Positions 23,320-34,483 of a stretch of DNA of 64,000 bases are shown here, one piece after another. Below the pieces are notes generated by a model. It was not told where the DNA came from, searched no databases, and saw only the letters and a program-made list of their open reading frames with translations. The position numbers and the translations under genes are program-made. Each line of letters opens with the position of its first letter. The stretch's first letter is position 1. Origin of the DNA: Zygnema cylindricum (taxonomy: Eukaryota > Streptophyta > Zygnematophyceae > Zygnematales > Zygnemataceae); the NCBI GenBank assembly GCA_037447655.1, contig JBBHKE010001521.1, positions 186,001 to 250,000 of the forward strand, in the 5' to 3' direction.

Positions 23320-25590
23320 CTAGTTTTTCCTATCCGTATCAAGACTGTAAACTTGGCTACCAAATACTTTAAGGTGTGAGATATCTGGTTTCCTTCCAAC
23401 CCATCTCTCATAAGGTGTCACTCCCTTTACAGCTGAGGTAAGGACTCTATTTTTAATATAGTTTGCACAGTTCATGGCTTCTGCCCAAAATCTCTTTCCT
23501 ATTTTCTTGTCTGCCAACATACTGCATGCACTATCTCCTAGTGTTCGATTCAACCTCTCAGCTACCCCATTTTGTTCCGGGTTATATGGTACAGTTTTCT
23601 GGTGCTGCACTCCCTCATCTCTCAAATATTCCTCAAACTCGTTAGAGGTATATTCCCCCCCATTATCACTCCTTATCCTCTTAATGGGGGTTTCATGCAA
23701 CTTCTCACTCCAAGCTTTATATTCTTTGAAGTAAGTTGATGCTTCAGACTTATTTTTCAGAAAGTAGACCCTAGAGTATCTAGACCAATCATCAGTTATT
23801 GTCATCATAAATCTTTTTCCTCCAACCGAAGGTACTTTTGCAGGTCCCCAAATATCTGTGTGGACCAAATCTAACACTTTCTCACCTCTATATGTGGCGG
23901 CTTTGGGAAAGGGAAGTCTGTGAGCCTTACCTTGAGCACAACCACTACAATCATCCATCATTTCATTATCCCCAAACTGAATGCCATCTACTACCCCAAG
24001 CTTTTTCATTTCCCTTAACCTATCAAAATGTACATGCCCCAACCGCTTATGCCAAATCATCATCTTAGGGACACCAACATAGTAAGCATTCTTCTTTTCA
24101 TTACTCAAGTTAAGCCTAAACATTCCTTGGCTACCCTTATCTGCTGTGAAGTAAACTTCATCCCCATACTTAGCTGTAAAGACTCCCTTTCTGGTGAAGG
24201 TATCAAACTCTTTGTCATCTAACACAGACGTAGAGACAAGATTTTTACTCAGCTGAGGAATGTAAAGTACATCTGAGAATGTAAGTATAGAAGTCTTACC
24301 CTCCACTAAGACTTTCAGATCTACTGATCCCACTAGATCTGTAGTAACCACTCTCCCATCCCCATACTCTATCTCTACAGTAGGAATCTTTCTTAGCTTA
24401 GTGAAGAGTTCTTTATCACGACACATATGCATGGATGCACCTGAGTCGATGATCCATCCTTCCTGTGGAGCCTCCCGGATGGCTCCAAGGGCACACTTCT
24501 GCCTCCGAGGAATCTCCTTCTCCTCCAAACTCTCGTCAAGAAGAAGCTCCCCATCCTCCTCAGAGGACTCATCCTCGGTTTCTCCTGACACTTTTGTAAC
24601 CACAAGTGCCTTTTTCTTCCCTCCGGAAGAACCCCCTCCACGGTTCTCTTGGAGCCTCAGCTCTGATAGCTTGACACAATCTGCAATAAAGTGTCCCGGC
24701 TTTTTGCAATAATGACAAAGACCCTTTGGGGGCCTCTGTCCCCCTGAATGATCTCTTTCCCCTCTATAAGGTTTCTTCGGGTCCTTCCCCCATCGGTCCC
24801 CTCCTGCTGCTAGAGCTTGAATGCTCTTTCCTCCTCTCCTAATCTCCATTGTGTTCTCCTGCACAAGTATCATCCTGACTACTGTGTTCCATTTCCATGA
24901 ACTATCAGGCATTCCCTGTACTCGGTACACTAAGTTTTCGAACTCATTTGGTAATTTCATGATAAGGGTGTTAACTTTCATTTTCACTGTACCTATCCAC
25001 CCGGCACTTTCCATTTCGGTATACAAACAAGAAAGATCATTACAGTAATCTAGCATCTTTCCTCCTTTGTAAGTGTAACTCAGTAGCTTTTGCTCAGCCA
25101 ACTGGAGCTCTTGAATAGTTCCAGCTCTATAAATTTCCACCAAACTCACCCACAACTCCTCGGCCTTGTAAATGTGAAGATGAGGGGTGGCCAAACCTTG
25201 AGTGAGGTGCCTCAGAATGAAGTTCTTGGCAGCCATGTTTACATCCTCCCACATTTGAGTATCGTTCTCCACGGTCTTCACGATTGCCGCTCCCGATACT
25301 GTGGCAATAGGAGTGAGGGGTGTCTCCTTCCCTTTCCCCTTTTCGGACACACTGCTGTCCCCATCATCTGCCTCTTCCGCCGAGGCAGCCGTTGTTGCAG
25401 GAAACCTTACTCCCCCAAATCCTGGTGGAGTTCCCGAAGGTGGACGTTTCACTTGTCCACTGACGATACCCCAGTATCGTTTTTCACACAAAGCTCCCAT
25501 CATCATGGCTTCCCAATAGATGAACCCAGATCCATTGAAGGTGGGCACCCTAGAGGGTGGGCCCATAACCTGCAATTCTGTGTCCTCCAT
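23320..25590 (-). CDS. Inner copia Gag and Pol N-terminal part (Gag, protease, integrase)
   Basis: 756 codons starting MEDTELQVMGPPSRV. Gag occupies about residues 1-290, with a zinc knuckle C292-x2-C295-x4-H300-x4-C305. The aspartic protease active site is DSGAS at 382. The HHCC zinc site is H514, H519, C548 and C551. The integrase catalytic triad is D579, D642 and E678, a D,D(35)E spacing. The frame then ends at a TAG replacing a Trp codon that is TGG in the family A copy at position 655. The start codon lies inside the 5' LTR and the primer site is translated. A second Met (residue 9), inside the primer site, is an alternative start. Apart from the nonsense codon it looks functional. Confidence 0.94.
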   Translation of the reverse strand: MEDTELQVMGPPSRVPTFNGSGFIYWEAMMMGALCEKRYWGIVSGQVKRPPSGTPPGFGGVRFPATTAASAEEADDGDSSVSEKGKGKETPLTPIATVSGAAIVKTVENDTQMWEDVNMAAKNFILRHLTQGLATPHLHIYKAEELWVSLVEIYRAGTIQELQLAEQKLLSYTYKGGKMLDYCNDLSCLYTEMESAGWIGTVKMKVNTLIMKLPNEFENLVYRVQGMPDSSWKWNTVVRMILVQENTMEIRRGGKSIQALAAGGDRWGKDPKKPYRGERDHSGGQRPPKGLCHYCKKPGHFIADCVKLSELRLQENRGGGSSGGKKKALVVTKVSGETEDESSEEDGELLLDESLEEKEIPRRQKCALGAIREAPQEGWIIDSGASMHMCRDKELFTKLRKIPTVEIEYGDGRVVTTDLVGSVDLKVLVEGKTSILTFSDVLYIPQLSKNLVSTSVLDDKEFDTFTRKGVFTAKYGDEVYFTADKGSQGMFRLNLSNEKKNAYYVGVPKMMIWHKRLGHVHFDRLREMKKLGVVDGIQFGDNEMMDDCSGCAQGKAHRLPFPKAATYRGEKVLDLVHTDIWGPAKVPSVGGKRFMMTITDDWSRYSRVYFLKNKSEASTYFKEYKAWSEKLHETPIKRIRSDNGGEYTSNEFEEYLRDEGVQHQKTVPYNPEQNGVAERLNRTLGDSACSMLADKKIGKRFWAEAMNCANYIKNRVLTSAVKGVTPYERWVGRKPDISHLKVFGSQVYSLDTDRKN
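25556..25570 (-). promoter_or_regulatory. Primer-binding site complementary to the anticodon arm of initiator tRNA-Met (inner element)
   Basis: Directly after the 5' LTR the minus strand reads GGTTATGGGCCCACC. Its complement GGTGGGCCCATAACC is, from memory of plant initiator tRNA-Met, the 5' anticodon stem, the CAU loop and part of the 3' stem. The match is 15 of 15. Drosophila copia is known to be primed by a tRNA-iMet cleaved in the anticodon region. The site is also gag coding sequence (VMGPP). Confidence 0.8.
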
Positions 25591-26606
25591 TGGACTACAG
25601 AATACAGGAAGCCTCTAGATAGTATTTAACTAACCCACTTCAAGCCACAACCACTACTGCCCAAGAAGGCAAACTGACAATTTGACTGCACCCCTGTGTA
25701 GCCTGGACTCCCCTGAGTCCGTAGAAAAAAGAATCACTGAAAAAGGCCAACCAGGCGATAAGTTATGAGGCAGTAAAAATGCCAATTTGTACAAACTCTC
25801 AAAGGGAGAGGTGACCACCTACCAAAATTTTCTAAGTCCTGATTCTCTCTAATAACTCCTATCTACTGAAGTACGGACCAATCAGATTACTGTATCGTAC
25901 ACAAAAGTACTACTGCCGATGTACCTTTTGTACGGCCTATGTACGACAAGGCTATTAAGTGGACGCGTGTCCGTTTTTCACTCGTCCGTACGTTTCTCGG
26001 AATTTCTATGACCGAATGTCATCTCTCCACGTGGCTCCAGGTTATGCCACGTCACAAAACGCCAAAGTGACCACTCCGGGATTTCGGCGATGATGTGCGC
26101 CGTTGGATTTTATGCGAAACGCAATCTTAGCCGTAATAAATATTTGCGCGATATTTGTTCCGATGTCGAAATAAAATGCGCGGTATCCGTTTTGAATTAG
26201 CGTCGTACGACGTACTATATAAAACTGAATCTATGTGCGTCGTACACAGTTCTAGTTTAATGGATTTAATTCTTCCTAACTAAATATATATCTATCACAT
26301 ACCATAGCACTTAGCATTGGTCCTAGTCTATTAGGATAAAGCTGACCGCTACCGGTCAACTTGACGAACCGTAGGTACCGGGATCAAATCTCTGGTCCGT
26401 CAAGTATAATTTTTAGTAACCTACTAAAAATAGCTGTCTGTTGAACTAAAGGCAGCCATGGATCAACCTCTCTCTCTTACCTTCAGTGACTACAACAAGT
26501 ATGGGAGCTAGAGAGCGAGGTGGAGGCAGGCTGTCCGTCCTTTTTTTCCTTTTATTAAAACATATTTAAACCTAGAAAATACTATAGAAATCTATAGATT
26601 TCAACA
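25571..26606 (-). repeat. 5' LTR of the inner copia element
   Basis: Promoter-bearing LTR, TG...CA ended, 1036 bp. Its last 20 bases contain the gag ATG (25588-25590). Confidence 0.95.
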
Positions 26607-26611
26607 GTTAA

Positions 26612-27931
26612 TATGGATGTCTTTCTTTCTAGTAACACTTTCAGATCTACCAATCCTACAAGAGTAGTGGTGACTATCCTCCCATTCCCGTACTCTATCT
26701 CTACGGTGGGAATCTTTCTTATCTTAGTGAACAGGTGCCTATCCTTACACATGTGCATTGAGGCACCTGAATCTATAATCCAGCCTGCTTCACCTTTCAA
26801 TCCACCGGAAACACATTTCTACCTTCGTGGAATTTCGACAACGTTTTTCGCCTCCAACTCCTCATCCAAAATAAGCTCATCGTCATTGTCCTTGCATTCC
26901 GCCTCATATACCTGTGTCATAAAGGCCTTTTTTTTTCCTCTCGGGGTACCATCGGTATGCCCCTCCTTTAACCGAAGCTCGGTTAGCTTAGTGAACTCTG
27001 CCATATAGTGCCCCGGTTTCTTACAAAAATGACATAAACCTTTGGGAGCCCTTGGTTCGAACTCGTCAACCTGTTTTTTTTGCTCCCTACCCCCATAGTT
27101 TCCGACTGGTTTCCGGGAATCCTTGTTCCTCCAATCGGTCACTGTTTCCAAGGCTAGGCCACTCTTTCCTCCCCTTCAGATCTCAATCGTATTCTCTCGA
27201 ACGAGAATCATCCCTACCACTGAGTTCCATATCCACCTTGAGTCAGGTAAGTCCTGCACACGGTTGACTATGTTCTCGAACTCATCAGGTAACTTCATCA
27301 GTAAACAGTTAACCTTTTCTTTTTCACTAAAAACTTTTCCCGCACTCTCTAGCTCCATGAAGAGTGTAGCAAGCTCATAGCAAAAATCCAACATATTTCC
27401 CCTTTTGTATACATACTCCTTAACTTTTTGATCAGCCAACTGTTATTGCTGAATCGTACCACTTCGGTACATCTCTATGAGAGCCATCCAAAGATCGGAT
27501 GCCCTTTCTACCTGCAAATGAGGACATGCAAGTCCTTGAGTGATATGGCGTTGGATGAAATGCTTTGCCGCCATATTGTTCAAGTCCCAGGTTTCAGTAT
27601 CATTCTCCTCGTTCCTCGGAATACGTGACATGAATGCTAAACCAGTTGCTATTGGTGTGGTCGCCTCCTTCTCCTTTCCTTTGTCCACCAACTCTCCTTC
27701 CTTTGTTTCCTCCGTTGAAGGTGAATCCTCTTTCCTGGTGAATCTGTTTCCTCCAAACCCTGGTGGAATTCCAAGACTTGATGGACGCCCCAATCGTTCA
27801 CTCACTATCCCCCAAAACCTTTTTTCGCATAGAGCTCCTATCATCATACTTTCCAAGTATATGAAGCCGGTTCCATTAAAGATTGGTACCCTAGAGGGTG
27901 GGCCCATAACCTGAAACTCTGAGACCTCCAT
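26612..27931 (-). pseudogene. Outer copia gag and protease, split by stop codons and the inner insertion
   Basis: A single frame from MEVSEFQVMGPPSRV (ATG in the 5' LTR, as in the inner element) through Gag, a zinc knuckle (CHFCKKPGHYMAEF, whose last Cys is replaced by Phe) and the protease motif DSGAS, to ILT where the inner element begins. Three in-frame stops interrupt it: TAA at about 27440, TGA at about 27173 and TAG at about 26816. The inner element has coding triplets there (Arg at the TGA position, Gln at the TAG position). Conservation of the LTR-located start between the two families supports it as the real start. Confidence 0.9.
27897..27911 (-). promoter_or_regulatory. Primer-binding site complementary to the initiator tRNA-Met anticodon arm (outer element)
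   Basis: Identical to the inner element: GGTTATGGGCCCACC on the minus strand next to the LTR end. The flanking LTRs have diverged while this stretch has not, which argues for function. Confidence 0.8.
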
Positions 27932-28959
27932 AAGTCCTCAGAGTGGACAGCTTCCAAGAAGCCTCTAGGATAATCGTGACCCCTTTGTGTTTAAGCAAAA
28001 ATAACTGCCACCGTGGCAGACAAATACTCTGACCACGTGCACCCCTATGAAGGCAAGACTCCTCTGAGTCGATAGCAAAAAGAACCTCTGAATTTGCTCC
28101 CCTGAGCAGTAAGTTATAGAGGGTCAAAGTTGACCTTTTGTACAGAAGCTCTCTGGGAGAGAGGATCCTATCTTCTAATTTTTCTAAGTCTTATCTCTCT
28201 CACAAACTCTATCTACTGATGTACGGAACCAATCACAATGCAGTTCCGTACGCAAAAGTACAGCTGCTGGTGTACTTTTTGTACGGACATTGTACGACAT
28301 GGCCTAAATGTCCACACGTGGAATATCCGGATTCGCTCCTTTAATCCTCGGAGATGCCGCGCTCCAATGTTGTATCGCCACGTGTCATCCGATGTGGCGA
28401 TGCCCACAAACCGCCGAATTCTTCTTCCGCGATCTCGGCGCTAATTCCGACCGTTCGATTAAACTCGCATTTGATCGTAGCCGTAATAATTACATGCGCG
28501 GTATTTGTTTCGCTTACGAAATCAATGCGCGGTATTGATTTCTTATCCGTACCGCTATTCGTACTTTTACACTACCATATCTATGTATCCCGTTAACAGT
28601 TATAGTTAAATGATTTATCCTACGTGTACATGTTTAAATCATTATCGTACTGTATACTATGTAAGACTACTTCTAGACTTAACGGCTAAGGCTACCGGCT
28701 ATCTACTCTCTGTTGGCCGGTAGGTACCAGGATCAAATCCTGTCGCCGGCATATACCTTTTAGTAATTAATCCCCTAACCAATATAAATTTCTCGTAAAC
28801 CTCAGGATAGCCTAGGTAGCCATGGCTCTAGCTTCCTCTCCAATTTCTCAGTGACTGCGACAAGTTTGAGAGTTGGAGAGAGAAGTTAGAGGTAGACTGC
28901 CTTGGCTTCTTTATTTCTATTCAGACCTAGAAAATAGTTAAAAACCATTAATTTCTACA
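27912..28959 (-). repeat. 5' LTR of the outer copia element
   Basis: 1048 bp versus 1045 bp for the partner at 16097, with scattered substitutions and small indels, for example an extra TTG near 28370. TG...CA ended, followed by the CTACG duplication. Confidence 0.93.
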
Positions 28960-28964
28960 CTACG

Positions 28965-31915
28965 ATATCAAAAAAAATCGACATCTACAATCATCATTGT
29001 TTTTGTAGACGTCACCAATTGTCAGACTTTTCGAAGTCGTATTTAATCGTTACAAGTTGTACCCACGTCTACAACCGTCACATTTCAAAGTTGCGATTTC
29101 ATTTTAGCACATTGCAACGCTTTTTAAAGTAATACTTAAAAACTTCACTAAAACCCAAAGTTTTTTCAGAGTAACGATCACGTGAGGATAACCCTACCTG
29201 CAAAACTTTGCATGTTGGCCTTTGTAAAACCGAGAAAATCTTTATCACAAAAAATGCAATGGACTGATCATCGGGGTACAAAATGGGTTAAAAATGAAAA
29301 AAATAAAAAGTGAAAAATCTTACAAAATAATAAACCTTAAACATATAACTTAAAACTAAAAAAAACTTGAAAAAAAAAACAAATTAAATAAATAAATAAA
29401 AAACTTAAATCCTATTAACTTAAATCTTGTACGGATATTGTGCATGAATTTATAATAGACATTTTTGTACAATACGAAATCATACAAAAGATATAGTAAT
29501 AAATCAAATTATATATCAACGAAAATTTTACGTACACTGTTTTCGAGTCTCCCAATGTGTAACAACAAAATTTTGAATTACGAGTGTGACAATTGTGTAC
29601 ATCGATGTCAATTTCTACAATTTGTGATGACGTACGCTATTTTTTGCAATTGCTTGTGACCTTGCATGTCTTTCCATGACATTGTAGACGTATCGCCTTC
29701 CAATCTGTGTCATTTCATAGATGAAGAAGATGCGCTTTGCCCTTGCGTCTGCTCTCCACTCGATGTGAAATGGCATCAGAATCTCGAGACCCTTGAAAAA
29801 AAATTCCGTACCAGGTTTGATTGGCCAATGTCCGAGATAGCCTCAATTTCCAAAATTCGGTGAAAATCCAATTTTTTCTTTAATGTTTAGGATTTTTGGA
29901 TTTAAAAATTAGTACTTTATAATATATTGTTTTTCTCTGTATAAAGCAGGGCATGCCACGTGAGTACTCTGTATAATATAAGAACAAAAGTACAGTACAA
30001 CAAAATAAACCGTACAAATGTACGGTATGAATCGTAAAAATATCGCCAATAGTTATTGAACCGGTGTTATCGGAATAGAAAACCGACACTATCGATTTTT
30101 TATCGCAATAACACTGGTGCTGATATATCGTGAGCATATATATATTATCTGTAGGCCAAAAAAATGTGCATATCGATTAACGACAAATGGCTACTGATAC
30201 ACAACACTACTATTTTCTTTCGTTTGACATAATTAGCCAAGGCAAGTTTAGACAATCGAGATCTTCGTTGTAGAATATCCCTTTGACGTTAATTGCTTAA
30301 ATATAGCGTAATAACACATCTTTTTTGCTAGATTAACTGAAAAACTTTAATTTATTGATGGCATTCTATATTTCGTGGAATGATCTGTGGCCTTATTATA
30401 TGCCTTAACAAAACGTGATTTTGCAACAGATTACGTATACAAACAAGAAAGGTTATTAAATCTATGAGTACCAAATTAACTCACGTAAATAATGAACCAA
30501 CAACTGATTTAAGACATAACCAATACCACAATCTCCTCAAAGAGTGCGTTATGTAATACCATGATCCAAACAAATAATTTAGGTCATATTAAAGTTGCTC
30601 TTGTACAATAGGTGAGTTAGATACTATTTATATTGATGTAAGTATGTTTATACTCAAGTATTATATGTGAAAAGCTACGCTGCGTGCATGGTAGCAAGAA
30701 AAGTGGAGAATTACATCTTCATAACATTTGCGTCAAAGTAAGGTAGCTTCATAAGACAGTACCCCATAGTAAAAGAAGCTATGTGGAATCAAGCAAAAAC
30801 ATTTCTCAACAATAACCAACATATTTAGAAAAAAACATGTAAAGATTTTTACATGGGATTTTCAAACCGGGGGAGTGAGGGGCAAAGCTTAATAAAAATA
30901 ACAAAATGAAATGAAGATAAAGCATTTTAGAAACAACAAAATGACAGTTGGAAAAAGAATACGCCATTAGATCGAGGATTTGGAAAGATAACAAAGATGT
31001 AGTACGTCCGTCAAGATGGTTGGCGACATTCACGAATGTATTCGCTACGATATAAGGAATAAGTGAAAGATTATATATGAGCACAACAGTCACAGAAAAA
31101 AAAAAATGCACACGAAAGCATATTTTATTATCATAATAGAAGAAAAGAAGTTTGACACCAATATATTCAACAATAAGGTTTTTCTTTAGAACAAAGATTC
31201 ACTCTCCAATACATTCTCTTTTAAACATGTACATAGTGTATTACTAAATACATACATTTTTTGGTGCCTCACTAAAATGAATTACCCTAATCTTCACTTC
31301 CTACTAACTCCACTAACTCATATCCGAAACTTACAAGCCGAAGTGTATACACAGACCTTTAATAAAACACCTTTAGATTGAAACTGAATCTTGCGCTAGA
31401 CCAAATCTTGTTCTATGATCGTAGAAACTAAAAGATTATAAAACGCATGACTATTATCTTGTAGTACACATCAATCGTGACAAAAATTAGTGAATTCCAA
31501 AAAAAAACAAGTCGTAGAATGCTCTTTTGACATATTAACTTTTCATGTGTTATTGATTTCACTACTTCAAGACGAATAATTTCATACATTTAATAACATA
31601 CAAGAATTCCTTATTCTTATTTCAATAAAAAATATATGTAAACCTTGTTTATGTGGCTGAAAGGTACAGTATTAATGGCACTATCCAAACAAGGCGATGT
31701 TTTTTATTCACCTTTTTCGGAAACGGTTTTGGTGTGTTGTGAATTTGTCTCTTGTGTTTCCATTTGCAGCCATTCTAATCGCTACAACTCATTCGCCCAA
31801 ATAGCACAAACGAATTCGAGTAAGGTTGAAAGTTTCAATCCAAAAACTTGATTCTATTTCTTTCTTACAATTGCTTACTGTACCTACATGTGTAATTTTG
31901 TGACTTCCATTAATA
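28965..31915. other. No gene recognised
   Basis: AT-rich unique sequence. Words such as TTGTAGACGT near 28998 and 29680 recur near 37090, hinting at an old dispersed repeat. Short frames here have no recognisable domain. Confidence 0.4.
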
Positions 31916-32290
31916 CAGATAATGTCCAGCTTATATGAAGCCTCTATAATAATATATGCAATTTTTATTTTGAAAATGAATAAGTCCCACCCAAGGATGC
32001 AAAAACTCTGACCGACTATACCCCTATGTAGCCTGGACAACCTTGATTCCGTTGCAAAAAAAATCACTGAAATTGCTCCATTGAGAATTAAGTTATCATT
32101 GGTCAAAGATGACCTATTTATACAGATGCTCTCTGGGAGAAAGGGTGGAAACCAAGAAATATTCTAAGTCCTAAGCTACCTCTCTAAGCCTACTACTGTT
32201 GTCCATAGCCTATTTCAGCCATGGATTACTCTCGAAAGCACCATAGACTACCTTCAAACAGCTGAAAAAGTCGTAGTTTTGATCGGAGTT
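31916..32290. repeat. Decayed copia LTR fragment
   Basis: Aligns in order with the interior of the family A LTR: GAAGCCTCTA, CCCCTATG with a GACTC-like word, CAAAAAAAATCACTGAA, GCTCTCTGGGAGA and TTCTAAGTCCTA. Ends are not preserved, so it is an old fragment. Confidence 0.7.
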
Positions 32291-32619
32291 TTCTGTGTTA
32301 ATGGATCTTTTTTCACCTTCCATCCTTTCCAATAGGAACCTGTTTCACACGCTTTTTTATACAAAGGACAAAATTTGTATAGATAACCATTGTTATAACA
32401 AGAGACACACCTTTTCCTTGAAATCTAGTATCTTTTTGAAACTAAGCATTGTAAGGTACAGCCGTTGGCTTTCTATAATTAATACTAGCTGAATTGCATC
32501 TTATTCTAGCCCATACTCTATAGCTGTAGCTAGATTCCAATATGTCTTTTCCAATCTTTTTAGTTTATTATAGCCTTCTTTTTACTTTGTAGGAAGACCC
32601 TTCACTATAATCATTACTT

Positions 32620-33029
32620 GGTGCTAAGGAAAAGAACCACCTGAGCATGCAATTTTTGCAACCAAAAGTCTGAATTTATTGCAATATTCTGCCATGCTTT
32701 TCCCCTTATACTTATATTCCCAAAAATACCTAGCAGTTATAATCTCATGTTGTGCATTAGCTCTAGAATAAGTATTTTTAAAAGCATCCCAAACTTCTGA
32801 TGCTTTAGTAGCCTGAGTATATGTTATGTGCAGCTCCCTAGATATTATTAACTTTATTAAATGAAGAGCTTGCTCATTTTTTTGATCAAAACTAGGATCT
32901 GTGTCAGCCAGCGATCCATTAACAACATTAAAAAGCTTCACATGTACAAACTAAGACCTGACAAGATATGCCCAATACAGATATTCTCTCCTATCAAAAA
33001 TCGGAATTCGTCAAGGGGAGCCAGTGACC
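32620..33029 (-). pseudogene. Copia-type gag fragment of a third family
   Basis: The minus strand from about 33029 encodes the start of a UBN2-like copia Gag: a VTGSP stretch where families A and B have VMGPP, then KLFNVVNGSLADTDP, KASEVWDAFKNTYSRANAQH and YKGKSMAEYCNKFRLLV. The last of these corresponds to YKGGKMLDYCNDLSCLY of the inner element. The frame ends at 32624 and no zinc knuckle or pol follows, so the element is truncated. Confidence 0.8.
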
Positions 33030-33560
33030 TGTTGTTCTGAGACAACTGCCGGAACCGAAGACGATTCGTGACGATGAGGACTCAGGAGTAGTCATCTTAT
33101 AACTAAAACAAGCATGAAACTTTCACAAAAATCGGTCTGAAATGCAGCAACTTCAGCAGTTGATAAATCGCAAACCAGATACTCAATAGCTCTATAACTA
33201 TACAAAAGCTTAAATAACAAAAATATGAAGACATTCACAAAATTTCAATTTATTTTGCTCACAGATATCTGAGAAATTTACAGATAAACATTACCAAAAA
33301 CAGCATGTACAGATTTTAATATTAAATGTTAATTCCTACATAGTTGTCTATATCCTACACATATACACTGAAGCCTATGCTGTTGAACGTTTGGAGGAAT
33401 ACCAGTCGTACAATAAATACCTAACACATTTAGTACTGCGAGTATAATCGAATAAAACAAGGTACGTCATATAAAAAGAATCCTACACTAATCAGCTAAC
33501 CATAGAAAGACAAGAATTTGTTGAACCAAATATTTAAAATGGAGTGGTATTTTGTATTGT
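33030..33560 (-). repeat. Probable LTR of the third copia family
   Basis: Begins TGTTGTTCTGAG directly beside the gag fragment. The adjoining minus strand, GGTCACTGGCTCCCC, matches the half-tRNA primer site at 10 of 15 positions. The stretch near 33390 (GGAGGAATACCAGTCGTAC) resembles 11370 in the dispersed repeat. The right boundary is uncertain. Confidence 0.45.
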
Positions 33561-34483
33561 TGTGTATGTGGTCCACACGGACTATATTTTTTTGGCGGAT
33601 TCATTCCGCCACCTACATATAAGATTTGGTATCCTAGAAAAATCTCCATGTGTCATTTCGTCCTGAAGTGTATCTATGCACCAAAAACTAATTTTTTTGG
33701 AGTATCCTCTTTCTTGTAGTGATGTGTGTCTCAGGAGTGTTTACAAAGGTGTACTCCCTGCCGATCTACTGTTACATCAATTACGGTTTGTACTAAACCG
33801 AACTTACAACCAAAAATATGCTAAGTCGTGAAACTCTCTCTCACTCACACTCAAAGCATAAAGAGGACTAAAGCTTTCCAAAACAAAAGATAAAGCATAG
33901 ATACCCCCTAAGATACCAAAAAATACCCATAAAATGACAAAACAAGATGAAAAATATTTTTTTCTCTCCCCTCTCTCTCTCCCTCCCACCCTCCTATCCC
34001 TCCGCCATAGTGGCTGCCCTCTCTCCGAACCAAAGATAATCCTAATTTCCCCACCTGATGACGTGTAACCCTTGTCTTCATATCCCTTCCCTTCCTCCCT
34101 CCCTCCCTCCCAATCTACCTCCCAACCTCTCTCCCTCTCCATGCCTCCCTCTGCCACTTACTTCCTTTTCTTGAGAAGCCGCCTTGTTGCCTCGGGGCTC
34201 CATAGGTTCCTCTCCCCGCCTCCCTCCCCCCCTCCCCTCCTCCCTCCCCCCCCCGCACAAGCATGCCCTAGAAGCAGCGCTGCGATACAGCTTCCCTGTT
34301 TGCTCGCTAATGAGGGGGGGAATGGAAGGAATGGAGGGAAGGGAGAGTAGGAAAGAAAGGGAGAGGGAGGGGAGGGAGGGGAGGGAAGAGAAGAAAAAGG
34401 AGGGATGGAGGGGAGGTAAAGGTGGGAATTGACGGGAGGGAGGGAAGGGAGGAAAGAGAGGGAAAGAGGGAAGATATAGAAGG
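33561..34483. repeat. C/T-rich then G/A-rich low-complexity DNA
   Basis: After about 400 bp of unique sequence, a pyrimidine-rich block (33960-34255) switches to a purine-rich block (34310-34480). Together they form an imperfect mirror that could fold. No gene. Confidence 0.7.

Larger units (their letters stand above)
20192..26606 (-). mobile_element. Inner Ty1/copia LTR retrotransposon (family B), nearly intact
   Basis: 6415 bp with two 1036-bp LTRs (20192-21227 and 25571-26606) and a perfect 5-bp target duplication, GTTAA, at 20187-20191 and 26607-26611. I could find only two base differences between the LTRs by eye (near 20585 and 20596 versus 25965 and 25975), so insertion is recent. The coding region is one long frame with a single nonsense codon. 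It sits in the protease-to-integrase region of the outer element, in the same orientation, and is related to it at the protein level. Confidence 0.96.
16097..28959 (-). mobile_element. Outer Ty1/copia LTR retrotransposon (family A), interrupted by a second copia
   Basis: The two LTRs (16097-17141 and 27912-28959) are flanked by a perfect 5-bp duplication, CTACG, at 16092-16096 and 28960-28964. Removing the inner element and its target copy leaves about 6.4 kb, a normal copia length. Coding order on the minus strand is gag, zinc knuckle, protease, integrase, reverse transcriptase and RNase H, as in Ty1/copia. The LTRs differ by several substitutions and indels and the pol frame is broken, so this insertion is older than the one inside it. 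Confidence 0.95.

Noticed and set aside
29880-30137. Minus-strand frame at 29.9-30.1 kb
   Set aside because: AT-rich, no domain and no neighbours supporting a gene.
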